Assembly: GCF_003259525.1 (NCBI RefSeq)
Contig: NZ_QLLO01000007.1
Span: 83,916-147,915, forward strand
Origin: Olleya aquimaris
Lineage (GTDB): Bacteria; Bacteroidota; Bacteroidia; Flavobacteriales; Flavobacteriaceae
Length of the DNA stretch: 64,000 nt
Direction of reading: 5' to 3'
Shown here: piece after piece, positions 35,995 to 44,540 of the stretch
How the letters are laid out: every line of letters begins with the position of its first letter
Numbering within the stretch: the first letter of the stretch is position 1
Made by a program: the position numbers and the translations under genes
The notes under the pieces: model-generated
Told to the model about the DNA's origin: nothing
Database searches by the model: none
What the model saw: only the letters and a program-made list of their open reading frames with translations

Positions 35995-37014
35995 ATGAGT
36001 AAATCTAAATTAGAGTACATCTGGCTGGATGGTTACTATCCAACACAAAACATGAGAAGTAAAACTAAAGTTGAGAATGATTTTAGTGGAAAATTAGAAG
36101 ATTGTCCAATTTGGTCTTTTGACGGAAGCTCAACTAAGCAAGCGTCAGGTGGATCTTCAGATTGTCTTTTAAAACCAGTAGCTATTTATCCAGATCCAGC
36201 AAGAAGAGATGGTTATTTAGTAATGACTGAAGTTTTAAATGCAGATGGAACACCTCACGTATCTAACGGAAGAGCAACTATTGAAGATGAAGATAATGAC
36301 TTCTGGTTTGGATTTGAACAAGAGTATTTTATCATGGATACCAAAACACAACTACCTTTAGGGTTTCCTATTGGTGGATATCCTGCGCCACAAGGAATGT
36401 ATTACTGTTCTGTAGGTGGAAAAAATACACATGGTAGAGATTTAGTTGAAGAACATGCAGATTTATGTATTGATGCTGGTTTAAATTTTGAAGGTATTAA
36501 TCAAGAGGTTGCTTCTGGACAATGGGAGTTTCAATTATTTGCTAAAGGTGCAAAAAAAGCAGGAGACGAAATCTGGATTGCAAGATACCTATTGGATAGA
36601 TTAACAGAACAATATGGTTACTATATAGAATATCACCCAAAACCATTAGGTAAAGATATGGACTGGAATGGATCTGGTATGCATGCCAACTTCTCTAACT
36701 CTGTTTTAAGAACATGTGGAAGTAAAGAAACTTATGAAAAAATTTGTGAAGCGTTTAGACCTGTGGTAAAAGAGCACATTGCTGTTTACGGTGAGTTTAA
36801 CGACCAACGTTTAACAGGAGATCATGAAACTGCATCTATAGATGACTTTAGCTACGGAGTTTCAGACAGAGGAGCTTCAATCCGTATTCCAATTATTACA
36901 GTAGAAAAAGGATGGAAAGGTTGGTTAGAAGACCGTCGTCCAGCTTCTAATGGTGATCCATATAAAATTGCAGGACGAATTATAAAAACTGTTAAATCTG
37001 CTAATATTAGCTAG
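35995..37014 (+). CDS. Glutamine synthetase type II (eukaryote-like)
   Basis: 339 aa from ATG 35995; the longer frame from 35935 would start upstream of the -7 box. Type II features: EYIWLDGYYPTQNMRSKTKV, WSFDGSSTKQASG, FGFEQEYFIMD (Mg site), GINQEVASGQWEFQ, GSGMHANFSNS, DRGASIRIPI. It makes glutamine from glutamate and ammonia. Two unrelated GS types side by side and divergent suggest division of labour, for example under different nitrogen supply. Confidence 0.94.
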   Translation: MSKSKLEYIWLDGYYPTQNMRSKTKVENDFSGKLEDCPIWSFDGSSTKQASGGSSDCLLKPVAIYPDPARRDGYLVMTEVLNADGTPHVSNGRATIEDEDNDFWFGFEQEYFIMDTKTQLPLGFPIGGYPAPQGMYYCSVGGKNTHGRDLVEEHADLCIDAGLNFEGINQEVASGQWEFQLFAKGAKKAGDEIWIARYLLDRLTEQYGYYIEYHPKPLGKDMDWNGSGMHANFSNSVLRTCGSKETYEKICEAFRPVVKEHIAVYGEFNDQRLTGDHETASIDDFSYGVSDRGASIRIPIITVEKGWKGWLEDRRPASNGDPYKIAGRIIKTVKSANIS

Positions 37015-37033
37015 ATTAATTATAGTTAAATCC

Positions 37034-37073
37034 AAAAAAAAACGCTTTCTAAAATTAGAAAGCGTTTTTTTTT
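37034..37073. terminator. Bidirectional terminator between GSII and the 124-aa gene
   Basis: ACGCTTTCTAA / TTAGAAAGCGT stem bounded by A9 and T9. Confidence 0.88.
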
Positions 37074-37109
37074 ATTATTTAATAAATAGGTCTCAAATAA
37101 CAGATATAA

Positions 37110-37484
37110 TTATTCTATTTTAATCATTTCTTGCTCTACAGTAAGACCTTCAGATACTGTTCTGCATAATATCTTGTTATTATTGATTTCCATAATTTCT
37201 ATTACAAACTTTGTCCCAATTAAAAGATCCAATTTTGAATCATTTACTGCTATATAAATCATTTCATATTTACAGTCATTTAACCAATTTATTTTACTAG
37301 TTAATTCCCAACCAAAATTAGGATAATAATCTATTTGTAATGTGTCTTTACGTATTGTAATTAAATCTGAGTAATCTGGGTTTGTATATTTAAATTTACC
37401 AACTTTAAAATTTAAGCATTCTTTGTCTTGAGCCTTACCTGTTAAAGCCAATAGAAAGATTATTATAGGTAAAAGGTTTCTCAT
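37110..37484 (-). CDS. Small secreted protein, unknown
   Basis: 124 aa with a signal peptide (MRNLLPIIIFLLALTGKAQ). The mature part is beta-rich (FKVGKFKYTNPDY, KINWLNDCKYEMIYIA) with two cysteines about 50 residues apart that could pair. It resembles small exported proteins of Flavobacteriaceae but I recognise no family. Converges on the type II GS gene. Confidence 0.65.
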   Translation of the reverse strand: MRNLLPIIIFLLALTGKAQDKECLNFKVGKFKYTNPDYSDLITIRKDTLQIDYYPNFGWELTSKINWLNDCKYEMIYIAVNDSKLDLLIGTKFVIEIMEINNNKILCRTVSEGLTVEQEMIKIE

Positions 37485-37527
37485 TATTTACAAACAGTTA
37501 TCAATTTTATTTTTTAGATACAAAATT

Positions 37528-38469
37528 TTACCCTTTAAAAGCTATAAAAATAAAAATCCCATAGATTAACACTAATCCAAAGCCTTTCATTTTACCTATT
37601 TCGTGTTGTTTAGGTAATAATCCTAAAACTAATACTGATGCTGCAAAAATGAGCATCCAAAAAATATCTCGAGATAAGATTAATGGTTCTGTAACTGGAA
37701 TTACTTTTATCATAGACGTCAGTCCTAAAACCGAACCAATATTAAAAATATTAGACCCAATTAAATTACCTAAAGAAATTGCTTTTTCTTTTTTAGCTGC
37801 AGCAATTACAGATGCTGCAAGTTCTGGCACACTGGTACCAATTGCAATCATGGTGACACCAATAACCGCCTCGCTAACACCTAAACTTGTAGCAATTTCT
37901 GTTGCACCTTTAACTAACCACTCACTACCAAAATACAATGCAGTTGCACCGATTAATAACCAAATTATAATTTTAAAATTGGACACCACTGACAAAGCAT
38001 CATCAACCTCTTCTAAATCGTCAGTAGATTTTTGAGTTTTAATTAGATATATAATAAAGATAATTAACCCTATAAACAGCACTGCACCTTCAATAGCTAT
38101 TAGTTGATTGTCATTCCACAGAAAATAGTACAATGCTATTGAAAACAACATCATAACTGGCCAAGTTAACTTATAAAAAGACTTATCTATAGCTATTGCA
38201 CCAACAATTGCAGTTATACCTAACACCAAACCTATATTGGCAATATTAGATCCTACCACATTGTTGATAGCAATTGCTGGAGAACCTTTTAACGCTGCTT
38301 GTAAACTAACTAAAAGCTCTGGTGCAGAGGTTGCAAAAGACACAACCGTCATACCAATTACAATTTTAGATATGTTAAGCTTAAACGATAAGGCTACAGA
38401 AGACCGCACTAAAAACTCTCCTCCTACTACCAATAGCACAAATCCTAGTATTAAAAAAACAACACTCAT
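37528..38469 (-). CDS. Calcium/sodium antiporter, CaCA family (YrbG-like)
   Basis: 313 aa, about ten membrane segments in two inverted halves. Each half has the CaCA alpha-repeat: GMTVVSFATSAPELLVS (about 39-55) with GSNIANIGLVLG, and GVTMIAIGTSVPELAAS with GSNIFNIGSVLG in the second half. The paired acidic residues in the PEL motifs bind Ca2+. It exchanges Na+ or H+ for Ca2+ in the inner membrane. Single gene. Confidence 0.92.
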   Translation of the reverse strand: MSVVFLILGFVLLVVGGEFLVRSSVALSFKLNISKIVIGMTVVSFATSAPELLVSLQAALKGSPAIAINNVVGSNIANIGLVLGITAIVGAIAIDKSFYKLTWPVMMLFSIALYYFLWNDNQLIAIEGAVLFIGLIIFIIYLIKTQKSTDDLEEVDDALSVVSNFKIIIWLLIGATALYFGSEWLVKGATEIATSLGVSEAVIGVTMIAIGTSVPELAASVIAAAKKEKAISLGNLIGSNIFNIGSVLGLTSMIKVIPVTEPLILSRDIFWMLIFAASVLVLGLLPKQHEIGKMKGFGLVLIYGIFIFIAFKG

Positions 38470-38559
38470 AGATTAATTTTTTGCGAAGATACATTTAGAA
38501 TTTTTATTAGATAAACTCCATTTCCATTTTTTCGCTGATGCGGAAACAATCTTGAAGAA

Positions 38560-38615
38560 AACTAAAAAAATAGTTAAAAAACTATATTTTTAGTTATATA
38601 ACTATTTTTTTAGTT
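38560..38615 (+). promoter_or_regulatory. Triple operator for BlaI-type repressor
   Basis: Three dyads AACTA-N6-TAGTT at 38560-38575, 38580-38595 and 38600-38615, exactly 20 bp apart. The last T of the third one is the first base of the -7 box. This fits repression of the blaI-M56 operon by its own first product. Confidence 0.75.
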
Positions 38616-38622
38616 ATGTTTG
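38615..38622 (+). promoter_or_regulatory. -7 box of the blaI-M56 operon
   Basis: TATGTTTG (TAnnTTTG), overlapping the third operator; 29 bp before the blaI ATG. Confidence 0.55.
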
Positions 38623-38651
38623 TGTTTAAGACATTCATATAAATCTGAAAA

Positions 38652-39011
38652 ATGCAAAAACTAACAAACAAAGAGGAAGAAATCATGCATATTTTATGGA
38701 AGCTAGAACATGCTTTTGTTAAAGATGTTATGGCAGAAATAAAAGAAGACAAACCGCATTACAACACATTGTCTACCATGATTAGAAATCTTGAAGACAA
38801 AGGTTATGTTAGCTATGAAGCTTTTGGAAAAACGCATCGTTACTACCCTATTGTTAAAAAAGAAGACTATCGCAAAAAATTTATGAATACTGCTATTGAC
38901 AACTATTTTAATAGCTCTTATAAAAACGTCGTGTCCTTTTTTGCAAAAGAAGAAAAAATTAGTGTTGACGAGCTAAAAGAGATAATTCGTTTAATTGAAA
39001 AACAAGATTAA
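38652..39011 (+). CDS. BlaI/MecI/CopY-family repressor
   Basis: 119 aa winged-helix protein: LTNKEEEIMHILWKLEHAFV, then NTLSTMIRNLEDKGYVSYEA (recognition helix, about 38-57) and a C-terminal dimerisation helix. Family members repress their own operon until a partner M56 protease leads to their cleavage. The M56 gene starts 3 bp after its stop. The triple dyad in front of the gene is the likely binding site. Confidence 0.9.
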   Translation: MQKLTNKEEEIMHILWKLEHAFVKDVMAEIKEDKPHYNTLSTMIRNLEDKGYVSYEAFGKTHRYYPIVKKEDYRKKFMNTAIDNYFNSSYKNVVSFFAKEEKISVDELKEIIRLIEKQD

Positions 39012-39013
39012 TT

Positions 39014-40873
39014 ATGGATTATATTTTAAAATCTTCTGCAGTTATTATCCTATTTTATGCTTGCTATAAATTGTTTTTACAACGTGAAACTTTTTTTCAG
39101 GCTAATCGTTGGTTTTTGTTAATTGGATTAATAGTTTCGGCTTGTATTCCTTTAATTGTTATTCCAAATTATATAGAAATATTGGAAATCCCTGAACAAA
39201 CTATTATTGCAAATAGTGCTACACATACTATACAACAATCAAGTTCTTCTTTTGATATATATAATGTGTTGTATTGGATTTATGTTATTGGTATTTTAGC
39301 ATGTAGTACAAAACTTGTTATAGAGATTAGTTCTCTTGCTTTTCAACTTTACAACAAACCCTATAAATCATTTCAAAATTTTAAACTTATTGAAACCACC
39401 AATAAGGTCTCACCGTTTTCATTTTTTAACTGGATAGTTTATAACCCAAGTCAATTTAATAAAGAGGAATTGACTCATATTATTAACCACGAAAAAATCC
39501 ATGTTAAACAACATCATTCTATAGATACCATTCTAGCACAATTGGCCTGTATCGTTTTTTGGTTTAATCCTTTTACTTGGTTATACAAAAAAGAAATACA
39601 ACAAAACTTAGAGTTTATTGCAGATCAAAAAGCACAAAATAATGCCGATTGCGATGTAAGTTACCAACAAGTATTGCTAAAAGCAACTGTACCAAATTAT
39701 CAATTAGCTATAGCTAATAATTTTTATAATTCACTACTCAAAAAACGAATCATTATGTTACACAAATCAAAATCAAGTACCTTAAAAGCCTGGAAATTTT
39801 TATTAATACTTCCAGCACTAGCTTTATTTTTAATGAGCTTTAACACCAAAGACGTATATGTTACTAACCCTAAAACAGACACAAAAACATTACCAAATAC
39901 GTTAGGCGAGATTGAAGTTTTAATGATAAACAAAAACACAACTGATGCTGGCTTAACCAAAGCTGAAACAGAATTTAAAGACAAAGGGGTTACACTAAAA
40001 TTTAAAGGTGTTAAAAGAAACTCAAGTGGAGAAATCATTGCAATTAAAATTACTGCTAAGTCTTCAACATCTAATGCTAACTTTAGTTTAGATTCTGACA
40101 ACCCTATTCAACCTATAAAAATAGTGTTTGACAAATCAAAAGATAGTATTTCGATTAGCAATGGAAAGGCTTCACATGATAAAGACTACTATTTTACTAG
40201 TAAAGATGACCACACTAAAATTTTAACCCAGAAAAAAGGAAACAATGTTTTTGTTTTTTCTTCCAATAATGATAGCATCCAACATGAGGATGTCAAAATT
40301 ATAATTAAAAATGATGCCGACACAACTAAACGTCATGCGCTTGTTTGGAAAAGCAAAGATTCAATTCATTTAGATTATGAAGATTTAGAAGACGAACAAA
40401 TTATTATTATGGACGGGACCGATGGTAAAAAAATGAAGGCCAGAATTGTTACAAAGTATATAGACTCTGATTCTTTATGGGTTGAAAAAACACACGATAG
40501 CATTCATGTTTTAAAGCTTAAAAATGCTGATGTATCTGATAAAAACACATTTATTATTAAAAAAGAAATAACTAAAGATGGTCTAAATAAAAATGAAGAT
40601 TCTAATGTGTTTATAATAAAAGACAATGACGATAAAACCGTTAAAAAAAGGATAAAAATTAAAAACTCTGATGACACTAAATTTACTTTAAGAAGTAGTA
40701 ATGGTGGAACTCCGCTCATCATTATAGATGGTAAAGAAGTTGCAGAAGACCAACTAAAATCTTTAGACCCAGACCGTATTGAAAGTATGAATGTTATAAA
40801 AGGAGAGGCTGCGTTAAAGCTTTATGGAGACAAAGGAAAAGATGGAGTTATTGAAATTAAAACTAAAAAATAA
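39014..40873 (+). CDS. M56 (BlaR1-like) membrane metallopeptidase with TonB-plug-like C-terminus
   Basis: 619 aa. Membrane helices at about 4-20, 33-50, 84-108 and 258-275. The zinc motif is HEKIH (159-163), followed by ELEFIADQKA-like EFIADQKAQNNAD as the third-ligand region. Downstream of the last helix the long extracytoplasmic part (about 280-560) is charged and low in complexity. Residues about 565-619 read like a TonB-receptor plug: LIIIDGKEV, IESMNVIKGEAA, GVIEIKTKK. There is no penicillin-binding sensor domain, so the signal is not simply a beta-lactam. Partner of the BlaI-type repressor. Confidence 0.88.
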   Translation: MDYILKSSAVIILFYACYKLFLQRETFFQANRWFLLIGLIVSACIPLIVIPNYIEILEIPEQTIIANSATHTIQQSSSSFDIYNVLYWIYVIGILACSTKLVIEISSLAFQLYNKPYKSFQNFKLIETTNKVSPFSFFNWIVYNPSQFNKEELTHIINHEKIHVKQHHSIDTILAQLACIVFWFNPFTWLYKKEIQQNLEFIADQKAQNNADCDVSYQQVLLKATVPNYQLAIANNFYNSLLKKRIIMLHKSKSSTLKAWKFLLILPALALFLMSFNTKDVYVTNPKTDTKTLPNTLGEIEVLMINKNTTDAGLTKAETEFKDKGVTLKFKGVKRNSSGEIIAIKITAKSSTSNANFSLDSDNPIQPIKIVFDKSKDSISISNGKASHDKDYYFTSKDDHTKILTQKKGNNVFVFSSNNDSIQHEDVKIIIKNDADTTKRHALVWKSKDSIHLDYEDLEDEQIIIMDGTDGKKMKARIVTKYIDSDSLWVEKTHDSIHVLKLKNADVSDKNTFIIKKEITKDGLNKNEDSNVFIIKDNDDKTVKKRIKIKNSDDTKFTLRSSNGGTPLIIIDGKEVAEDQLKSLDPDRIESMNVIKGEAALKLYGDKGKDGVIEIKTKK

Positions 40874-40891
40874 TACCAATTATATACAAAC

Positions 40892-40923
40892 AAAAAAGAC
40901 CTTCAATTGAAGGTCTTTTTTTT
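40892..40923. terminator. Terminator after the M56 gene
   Basis: AAAAAAGACCTTCAATT palindrome followed by T8; also usable by the convergent endonuclease gene. Confidence 0.88.
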
Positions 40924-40938
40924 ATTTTAAATTATACT

Positions 40939-42942
40939 TTATTCAACAATAATCTTTTTAATTAAGCTGTCGCCTTCTGCTTCAATTTTAACAAGATATA
41001 AACCACTTGCTAATTTTAAATCTACATAGCTATTGTTAATTATGGTTTGGTTTAACACTGCTCGACCTTCCGAAGAAAAAATAGCAATATCATAATTTTG
41101 TTTGTTACCAGAAATAAATAATTTATCGGTTACTGGGTTTGGATATACCTTAATGGTTTCAGTATTAAAATCTGTTACACTTAAGGGCTGACTCCAAGGG
41201 TTTCCCATTTGATTACCCCAAATATACTCTACTAAATCTGGTTGATCAATAAAAGGGTTACGGTTAAATTGCCAAGTGTAAACCACGTTGTTTCTGTTCA
41301 TTTCATAATCGTCAGGTGGATCATTTCTATGCCAATCTAAAATGGTAGCTAAATCTCCCATTTGACCTGTGGTTGTTGGAAAACCATTAACCACACTTAA
41401 CCCATTATATCTAATTTGCATGTACAATACACTTCTAGCAACATCGCCTTTAAAACTTCCTGCGTTACCTGTAGGACCATTATATTGACCATAATGCTGA
41501 TTACCTCTTGAACTGTTTTCTGGTCCATCTGCTGCACGTAAAGCATGCGCATCACTATTACCATGTCTTAGTGAATCTGCTGTTGTATTCCAAAACACGT
41601 CTTTACCATCTCTAACCTCATCTAAGTCAATACTATTATAACCTGCTAACGATCTAGGGAAGGTGTGTTCTCTATTCCATGTTCCAACATTATTAGATGT
41701 GGTTTGATAATCTAATTTTGCTCGACCTTGTTCTGTATAGACTAACCATACCTGATTGCTATTGGCTGGATTTTGATCGGCTTCTTCTAATATATCAATC
41801 ACATCATTATAAGTTTGTGCTCTAACCACACCTTCTTCAGCAATAATATCTTGTAAAGCTTGTTCTAAATTAGTACCAGAGAGACCATCTAAACTATCAT
41901 AATAACCTGCTGGTTGCGTACTTTGCACTGTTAAAGGTGCTGGATTAAGATTTGGATAGGGTTGACTTGTTGGAACACCAAAAGACGCCATAGTAAAGTC
42001 GTTATCAACTACTCTAACCTCGATATTATTATTTAAAGCTAAATACGCTGTTGGTAATGCAGACACAACTATCTTTAAAACCTCGTCTCCTTCATCTGCA
42101 GTGTCATCTATTAAATTAATAGTTGTAGAGACTGAGTTTTGACCAGTTGGAATGGTTAACGATGTATTACCAGAATAATCTGAAGTATTAAAACCACCAT
42201 TATTTAAAGTAAAACTAAAATTTAAATCAGAGTCTACATTTTGCTCTGTGGAAAAGTCAATATTAAAAGTATCGCCTTCGTTGTATTGCGTTTGAGCTAC
42301 TGCAATTAACATTCCGTTTAACACAATACCACTACCATCGTTTAACGCTCTAGGTGTTGGAGTTGTAGAAGTATAAGTAATGCTATTTGGGTTACCTAAA
42401 CCATCATCAAAACGCTGTATAGAATTGGTGTTATTTCCTGACCCTTCATTGATTTGCTCTGAAACACCTAATAATGCCATTAAAACAGTATCGTCTGCAT
42501 CACTAGTATCATAACATAAGGCATCTACTAAATTAGTTTGTGTCGCGAGTGTTCCGTCAGGAAAATCTGTATCGTTACCTAAATAAATAGCAACTGCATC
42601 TGCACCATTTTGAATAGTATTTGCTGGTATAATTAATTGTGGAAAAGGGGTTACTGTATTACTACCAATTAGTAATAATCCATTGACATCTGTGGTATAA
42701 CCATCTAAATCTATTGTAAAATAACTAGAATCTCCACCAGAAGTTGACCCATTAAAAAATACTAATACATAACCATCAAGTGGGAAATTGGGAGTATCTG
42801 ATAATAATTCGACAAACTCTTTATCATCAATACCAGGTGTGTCACAATCTAATTCGTTAATTACAACTTGAGAAAAACTTACTGTTGTAAATAAAAATAA
42901 GACTAACACTAATACACTTTTCATAACATCTATTTTTTGCAA
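40939..42942 (-). CDS. Secreted endonuclease I-type nuclease with lamin-tail, Calx-beta and T9SS domains
   Basis: 667 aa. Signal peptide, lamin-tail domain (about 25-165, VINELDCDTPGIDDKEFVEL), Calx-beta-like repeat (about 205-310), endonuclease I domain (about 350-590, WNREHTFPRS, DAHALRAAD, SSRGNQHYGQ, FKGDVARSVLYMQIRY) and a type IX secretion sorting domain (about 595-667, VYPNPVTDKLFISG ... GLYLVKI). It should be an exported or surface DNase/RNase that helps use environmental nucleic acids. Gene order alone adds little. All domains are intact. Confidence 0.92.
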   Translation of the reverse strand: MQKIDVMKSVLVLVLFLFTTVSFSQVVINELDCDTPGIDDKEFVELLSDTPNFPLDGYVLVFFNGSTSGGDSSYFTIDLDGYTTDVNGLLLIGSNTVTPFPQLIIPANTIQNGADAVAIYLGNDTDFPDGTLATQTNLVDALCYDTSDADDTVLMALLGVSEQINEGSGNNTNSIQRFDDGLGNPNSITYTSTTPTPRALNDGSGIVLNGMLIAVAQTQYNEGDTFNIDFSTEQNVDSDLNFSFTLNNGGFNTSDYSGNTSLTIPTGQNSVSTTINLIDDTADEGDEVLKIVVSALPTAYLALNNNIEVRVVDNDFTMASFGVPTSQPYPNLNPAPLTVQSTQPAGYYDSLDGLSGTNLEQALQDIIAEEGVVRAQTYNDVIDILEEADQNPANSNQVWLVYTEQGRAKLDYQTTSNNVGTWNREHTFPRSLAGYNSIDLDEVRDGKDVFWNTTADSLRHGNSDAHALRAADGPENSSRGNQHYGQYNGPTGNAGSFKGDVARSVLYMQIRYNGLSVVNGFPTTTGQMGDLATILDWHRNDPPDDYEMNRNNVVYTWQFNRNPFIDQPDLVEYIWGNQMGNPWSQPLSVTDFNTETIKVYPNPVTDKLFISGNKQNYDIAIFSSEGRAVLNQTIINNSYVDLKLASGLYLVKIEAEGDSLIKKIIVE

Positions 42943-42947
42943 ATATA
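42940..42947 (-). promoter_or_regulatory. -7 box of the endonuclease gene
   Basis: CAAATATA on plus = TATATTTG on minus, at the ATG of the gene within a few bases. The closeness to the ATG makes it doubtful unless the mRNA is leaderless or starts at a later ATG. Confidence 0.25.
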
Positions 42948-43469
42948 GTATTTAATGTTGGTCTAAATTTTAATGGGTAATTAATTAACTTTTATAAATT
43001 GAAAAAACAAAAACCATAAATTTTAAACTTTTTTTAATGAAAATCCCCTTGCATTATAATTCAGTGTAAAAAAAGCCCCTACATTTATTTCAATTTAATA
43101 CTTTTTTCTAATTATAGAATTACATATTATAACATAATTGAAGACAATAATTAAATTATTAAAACATATAACGTTTTATTACTTATAAAAGTAAAGTCAA
43201 ATATATAGATTTAAGACATTTTATTTGGTAGTTAATATTCAAAAAATATATCTTCAAAAAACAATCCTGAAACATGGATGTATTATTAACCCTTAAAACT
43301 TTACAATTATGCTAACCCTTGCTAAACTAATAGTCGATATTTTAACATCGACTATGCTTTAAACCAAAAATGTAAAACTTAGTCTAGAATAAGTTTTACT
43401 ATTTTTAAAATCTAAAGCTATATTTGGCAAACACATAATTAAAGAATAATTTTGAGGAAATAACTAATA
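42943..43469. other. AT-rich intergenic region (527 bp)
   Basis: No open frame with a recognisable product. A 9-bp hairpin ATAGTCGAT-N8-ATCGACTAT sits at 43330-43355 without a T-run. The right end carries the promoter of the 50-aa gene (43423-43454). Confidence 0.6.
43423..43454 (+). promoter_or_regulatory. Promoter of the 50-aa gene
   Basis: TTTG (43423-43426), 20 bp, TAATTTTG (43447-43454). A full match to the flavobacterial consensus, 15 bp before the ATG. Confidence 0.75.
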
Positions 43470-43622
43470 ATGAAAAAGCAAGTATTTAAAGTATTAGCAA
43501 AGCTTAATAAGTTGCTACTTCCAAGCTTTACAAAGCAAAAATTAGACCTAAGCAAAGCCACTAAATTACAGATGGCTATTTTTGGTTGGAAAGTATATGT
43601 GACAAAAAATGCATTAGACTAA
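43470..43622 (+). CDS. 50-aa basic small protein
   Basis: ATG 43470, stop 43620-43622. Begins MKKQVFKVLAKLNKLLLPSF and ends WKVYVTKNALD. It is basic with an amphipathic N-terminal helix. Very similar short proteins are common in Flavobacteriaceae and are sometimes mislabelled SsrA-binding protein, though this is far too short to be SmpB. A consensus promoter just upstream and the tRNA promoter just after it support a real gene. Function unknown. Confidence 0.65.
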   Translation: MKKQVFKVLAKLNKLLLPSFTKQKLDLSKATKLQMAIFGWKVYVTKNALD

Positions 43623-43640
43623 TTTTAATTGTCATAAAAT

Positions 43641-43672
43641 TTTGATGTTTATATAAAAAAGAAATATATTTG
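43641..43672 (+). promoter_or_regulatory. Promoter of tRNA-Arg
   Basis: TTTG (43641-43644), 20 bp, TATATTTG (43665-43672), 14 bp before the tRNA. Same architecture as the tRNA-Glu promoter at 59583-59613. Confidence 0.8.
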
Positions 43673-43686
43673 CACCCACAAAAAAA

Positions 43687-43760
43687 GGCCTCGTGGCGCA
43701 ACTGAATAGCGCACTTGATTACGGCTCAAGAGGTTACAGGTTTGAATCCTGTCGAGGTCA
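43687..43760 (+). tRNA. tRNA-Arg (anticodon ACG)
   Basis: 74 nt. Acceptor GGCCTCG pairs with CGAGGTC, discriminator A at 43760. Anticodon arm CTTGA-TTACGGC-TCAAG gives anticodon ACG, whose A34 is normally edited to inosine to read CGU/CGC/CGA. T arm ACAGG-TTTGAAT-CCTGT. CCA is not encoded. A terminator follows at 43768. Confidence 0.95.
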
Positions 43761-43767
43761 CTTTATT

Positions 43768-43806
43768 AAAATCCAATTAACTGATATTAAGTTAATTGGA
43801 TTTTTT
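43768..43806 (+). terminator. Terminator after tRNA-Arg
   Basis: AAATCCAATTAAC / GTTAATTGGATTT, 13-bp stem, T-run. Confidence 0.88.
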
Positions 43807-43857
43807 GTTTTCAAAGCGATGCTTTGATAGAAATGAAATCCTTTTTAACAAGACTAT

Positions 43858-43892
43858 AAAAAAAGCAAGCTAAATATTAGCTTGCTTTTTTT
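43858..43892. terminator. Second hairpin terminator before the DUF2892 gene
   Basis: GCAAGCTAAT / ATTAGCTTGC with A7 and T7 flanks, symmetrical. No gene ends here on either strand between the tRNA terminator and 43937. Confidence 0.75.
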
Positions 43893-43936
43893 AGTTGTAT
43901 TAGCTACATTTAGTACTATTATTAAATTATAGTATC

Positions 43937-44140
43937 ATGAAAAAAAACATGGGAGCTTTAGATAAAAGTCTAAGAGTGTTAGCTGCTGCAGTTATTGCCT
44001 TATTGTACTTTCTAGATGTCATAACCGGAACAACAGCTTATATATTAATGGCTGTAGCTATTATATTTTTAGTGACAAGTTTTATTAACTTTTGCCCATT
44101 ATATACCATTTTAGGTGTTAACACATGTAGAACAAAATAA
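43937..44140 (+). CDS. DUF2892 small membrane protein
   Basis: 67 aa, two membrane helices (about 11-27 and 32-50) and the DUF2892 signature FINFCPLYTILGVNTC at the end. The family is the membrane part also found fused to rhodanese in YgaP; its cysteines may relate to sulfur or oxidative chemistry, which is inference. A terminator follows at once. Confidence 0.88.
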   Translation: MKKNMGALDKSLRVLAAAVIALLYFLDVITGTTAYILMAVAIIFLVTSFINFCPLYTILGVNTCRTK

Positions 44141-44173
44141 AAAAAGAGCCTTTTATAAAGGCTCTTTTTTTTA
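44141..44173. terminator. Bidirectional terminator (DUF2892 / clpS)
   Basis: AAAAAGAGCCTTTATAAAGGCTCT-type palindrome with T8. It overlaps the clpS stop by 3 bp. Confidence 0.88.
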
Positions 44174-44446
44174 AATAATTTCTGCACTAAGTCCTGCATC
44201 AAGCAACATGGTGCACCTTGGTTCTAATTCTTCATAAACACCTGTTTTGACAGTACATTTACCTTTGTAATGCACCAAAATAGAACACTGCTCTGCTTGT
44301 TCTGGTGTATGGTCGCAAGCATAAATTAGCGTGTCTATAACATGATCAAAAGTGTTTACATCATCGTTATATAACACAATTTCGTTGTTTTTTTGTTCTA
44401 ATGTGTCAACGTCGTGTTGTTCTTGTATTTTTTCTCTGGTACTCAT
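44171..44446 (-). CDS. clpS: ATP-dependent Clp protease adaptor ClpS
   Basis: 91 aa. The N-degron binding core is visible: VLYNDDVNTFDHVIDTL (about 25-41), then CDHTPEQAEQCSILVHYKGKC with its conserved His. ClpS brings proteins with destabilising N-terminal residues to ClpAP in the cytoplasm. Length typical. Single gene. Confidence 0.92.
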   Translation of the reverse strand: MSTREKIQEQHDVDTLEQKNNEIVLYNDDVNTFDHVIDTLIYACDHTPEQAEQCSILVHYKGKCTVKTGVYEELEPRCTMLLDAGLSAEII

Positions 44447-44486
44447 TAGTACTTTTTTTTTATAAATGTAAAAAAATATTAGAGAT

Positions 44487-44520
44487 AAAAAAAGGCTTTT
44501 GTCGTCACAAAAGCCTTTTT
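44487..44520 (-). terminator. Terminator of the HEIGH metalloprotease gene
   Basis: AAAGGCTTTTGT / ACAAAAGCCTTT stem, A-run on the plus strand. Confidence 0.85.
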
Positions 44521-44540
44521 AAATTGCATTATTATATTAA

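Noticed and set aside
43330..43355. Hairpin ATAGTCGAT/ATCGACTAT as a terminator
   Set aside because: No T-run follows on either strand and no gene ends nearby.
43470..43622. SmpB (SsrA-binding protein) annotation for the 50-aa gene
   Set aside because: True SmpB is about 150 aa with an OB fold; this peptide has neither.
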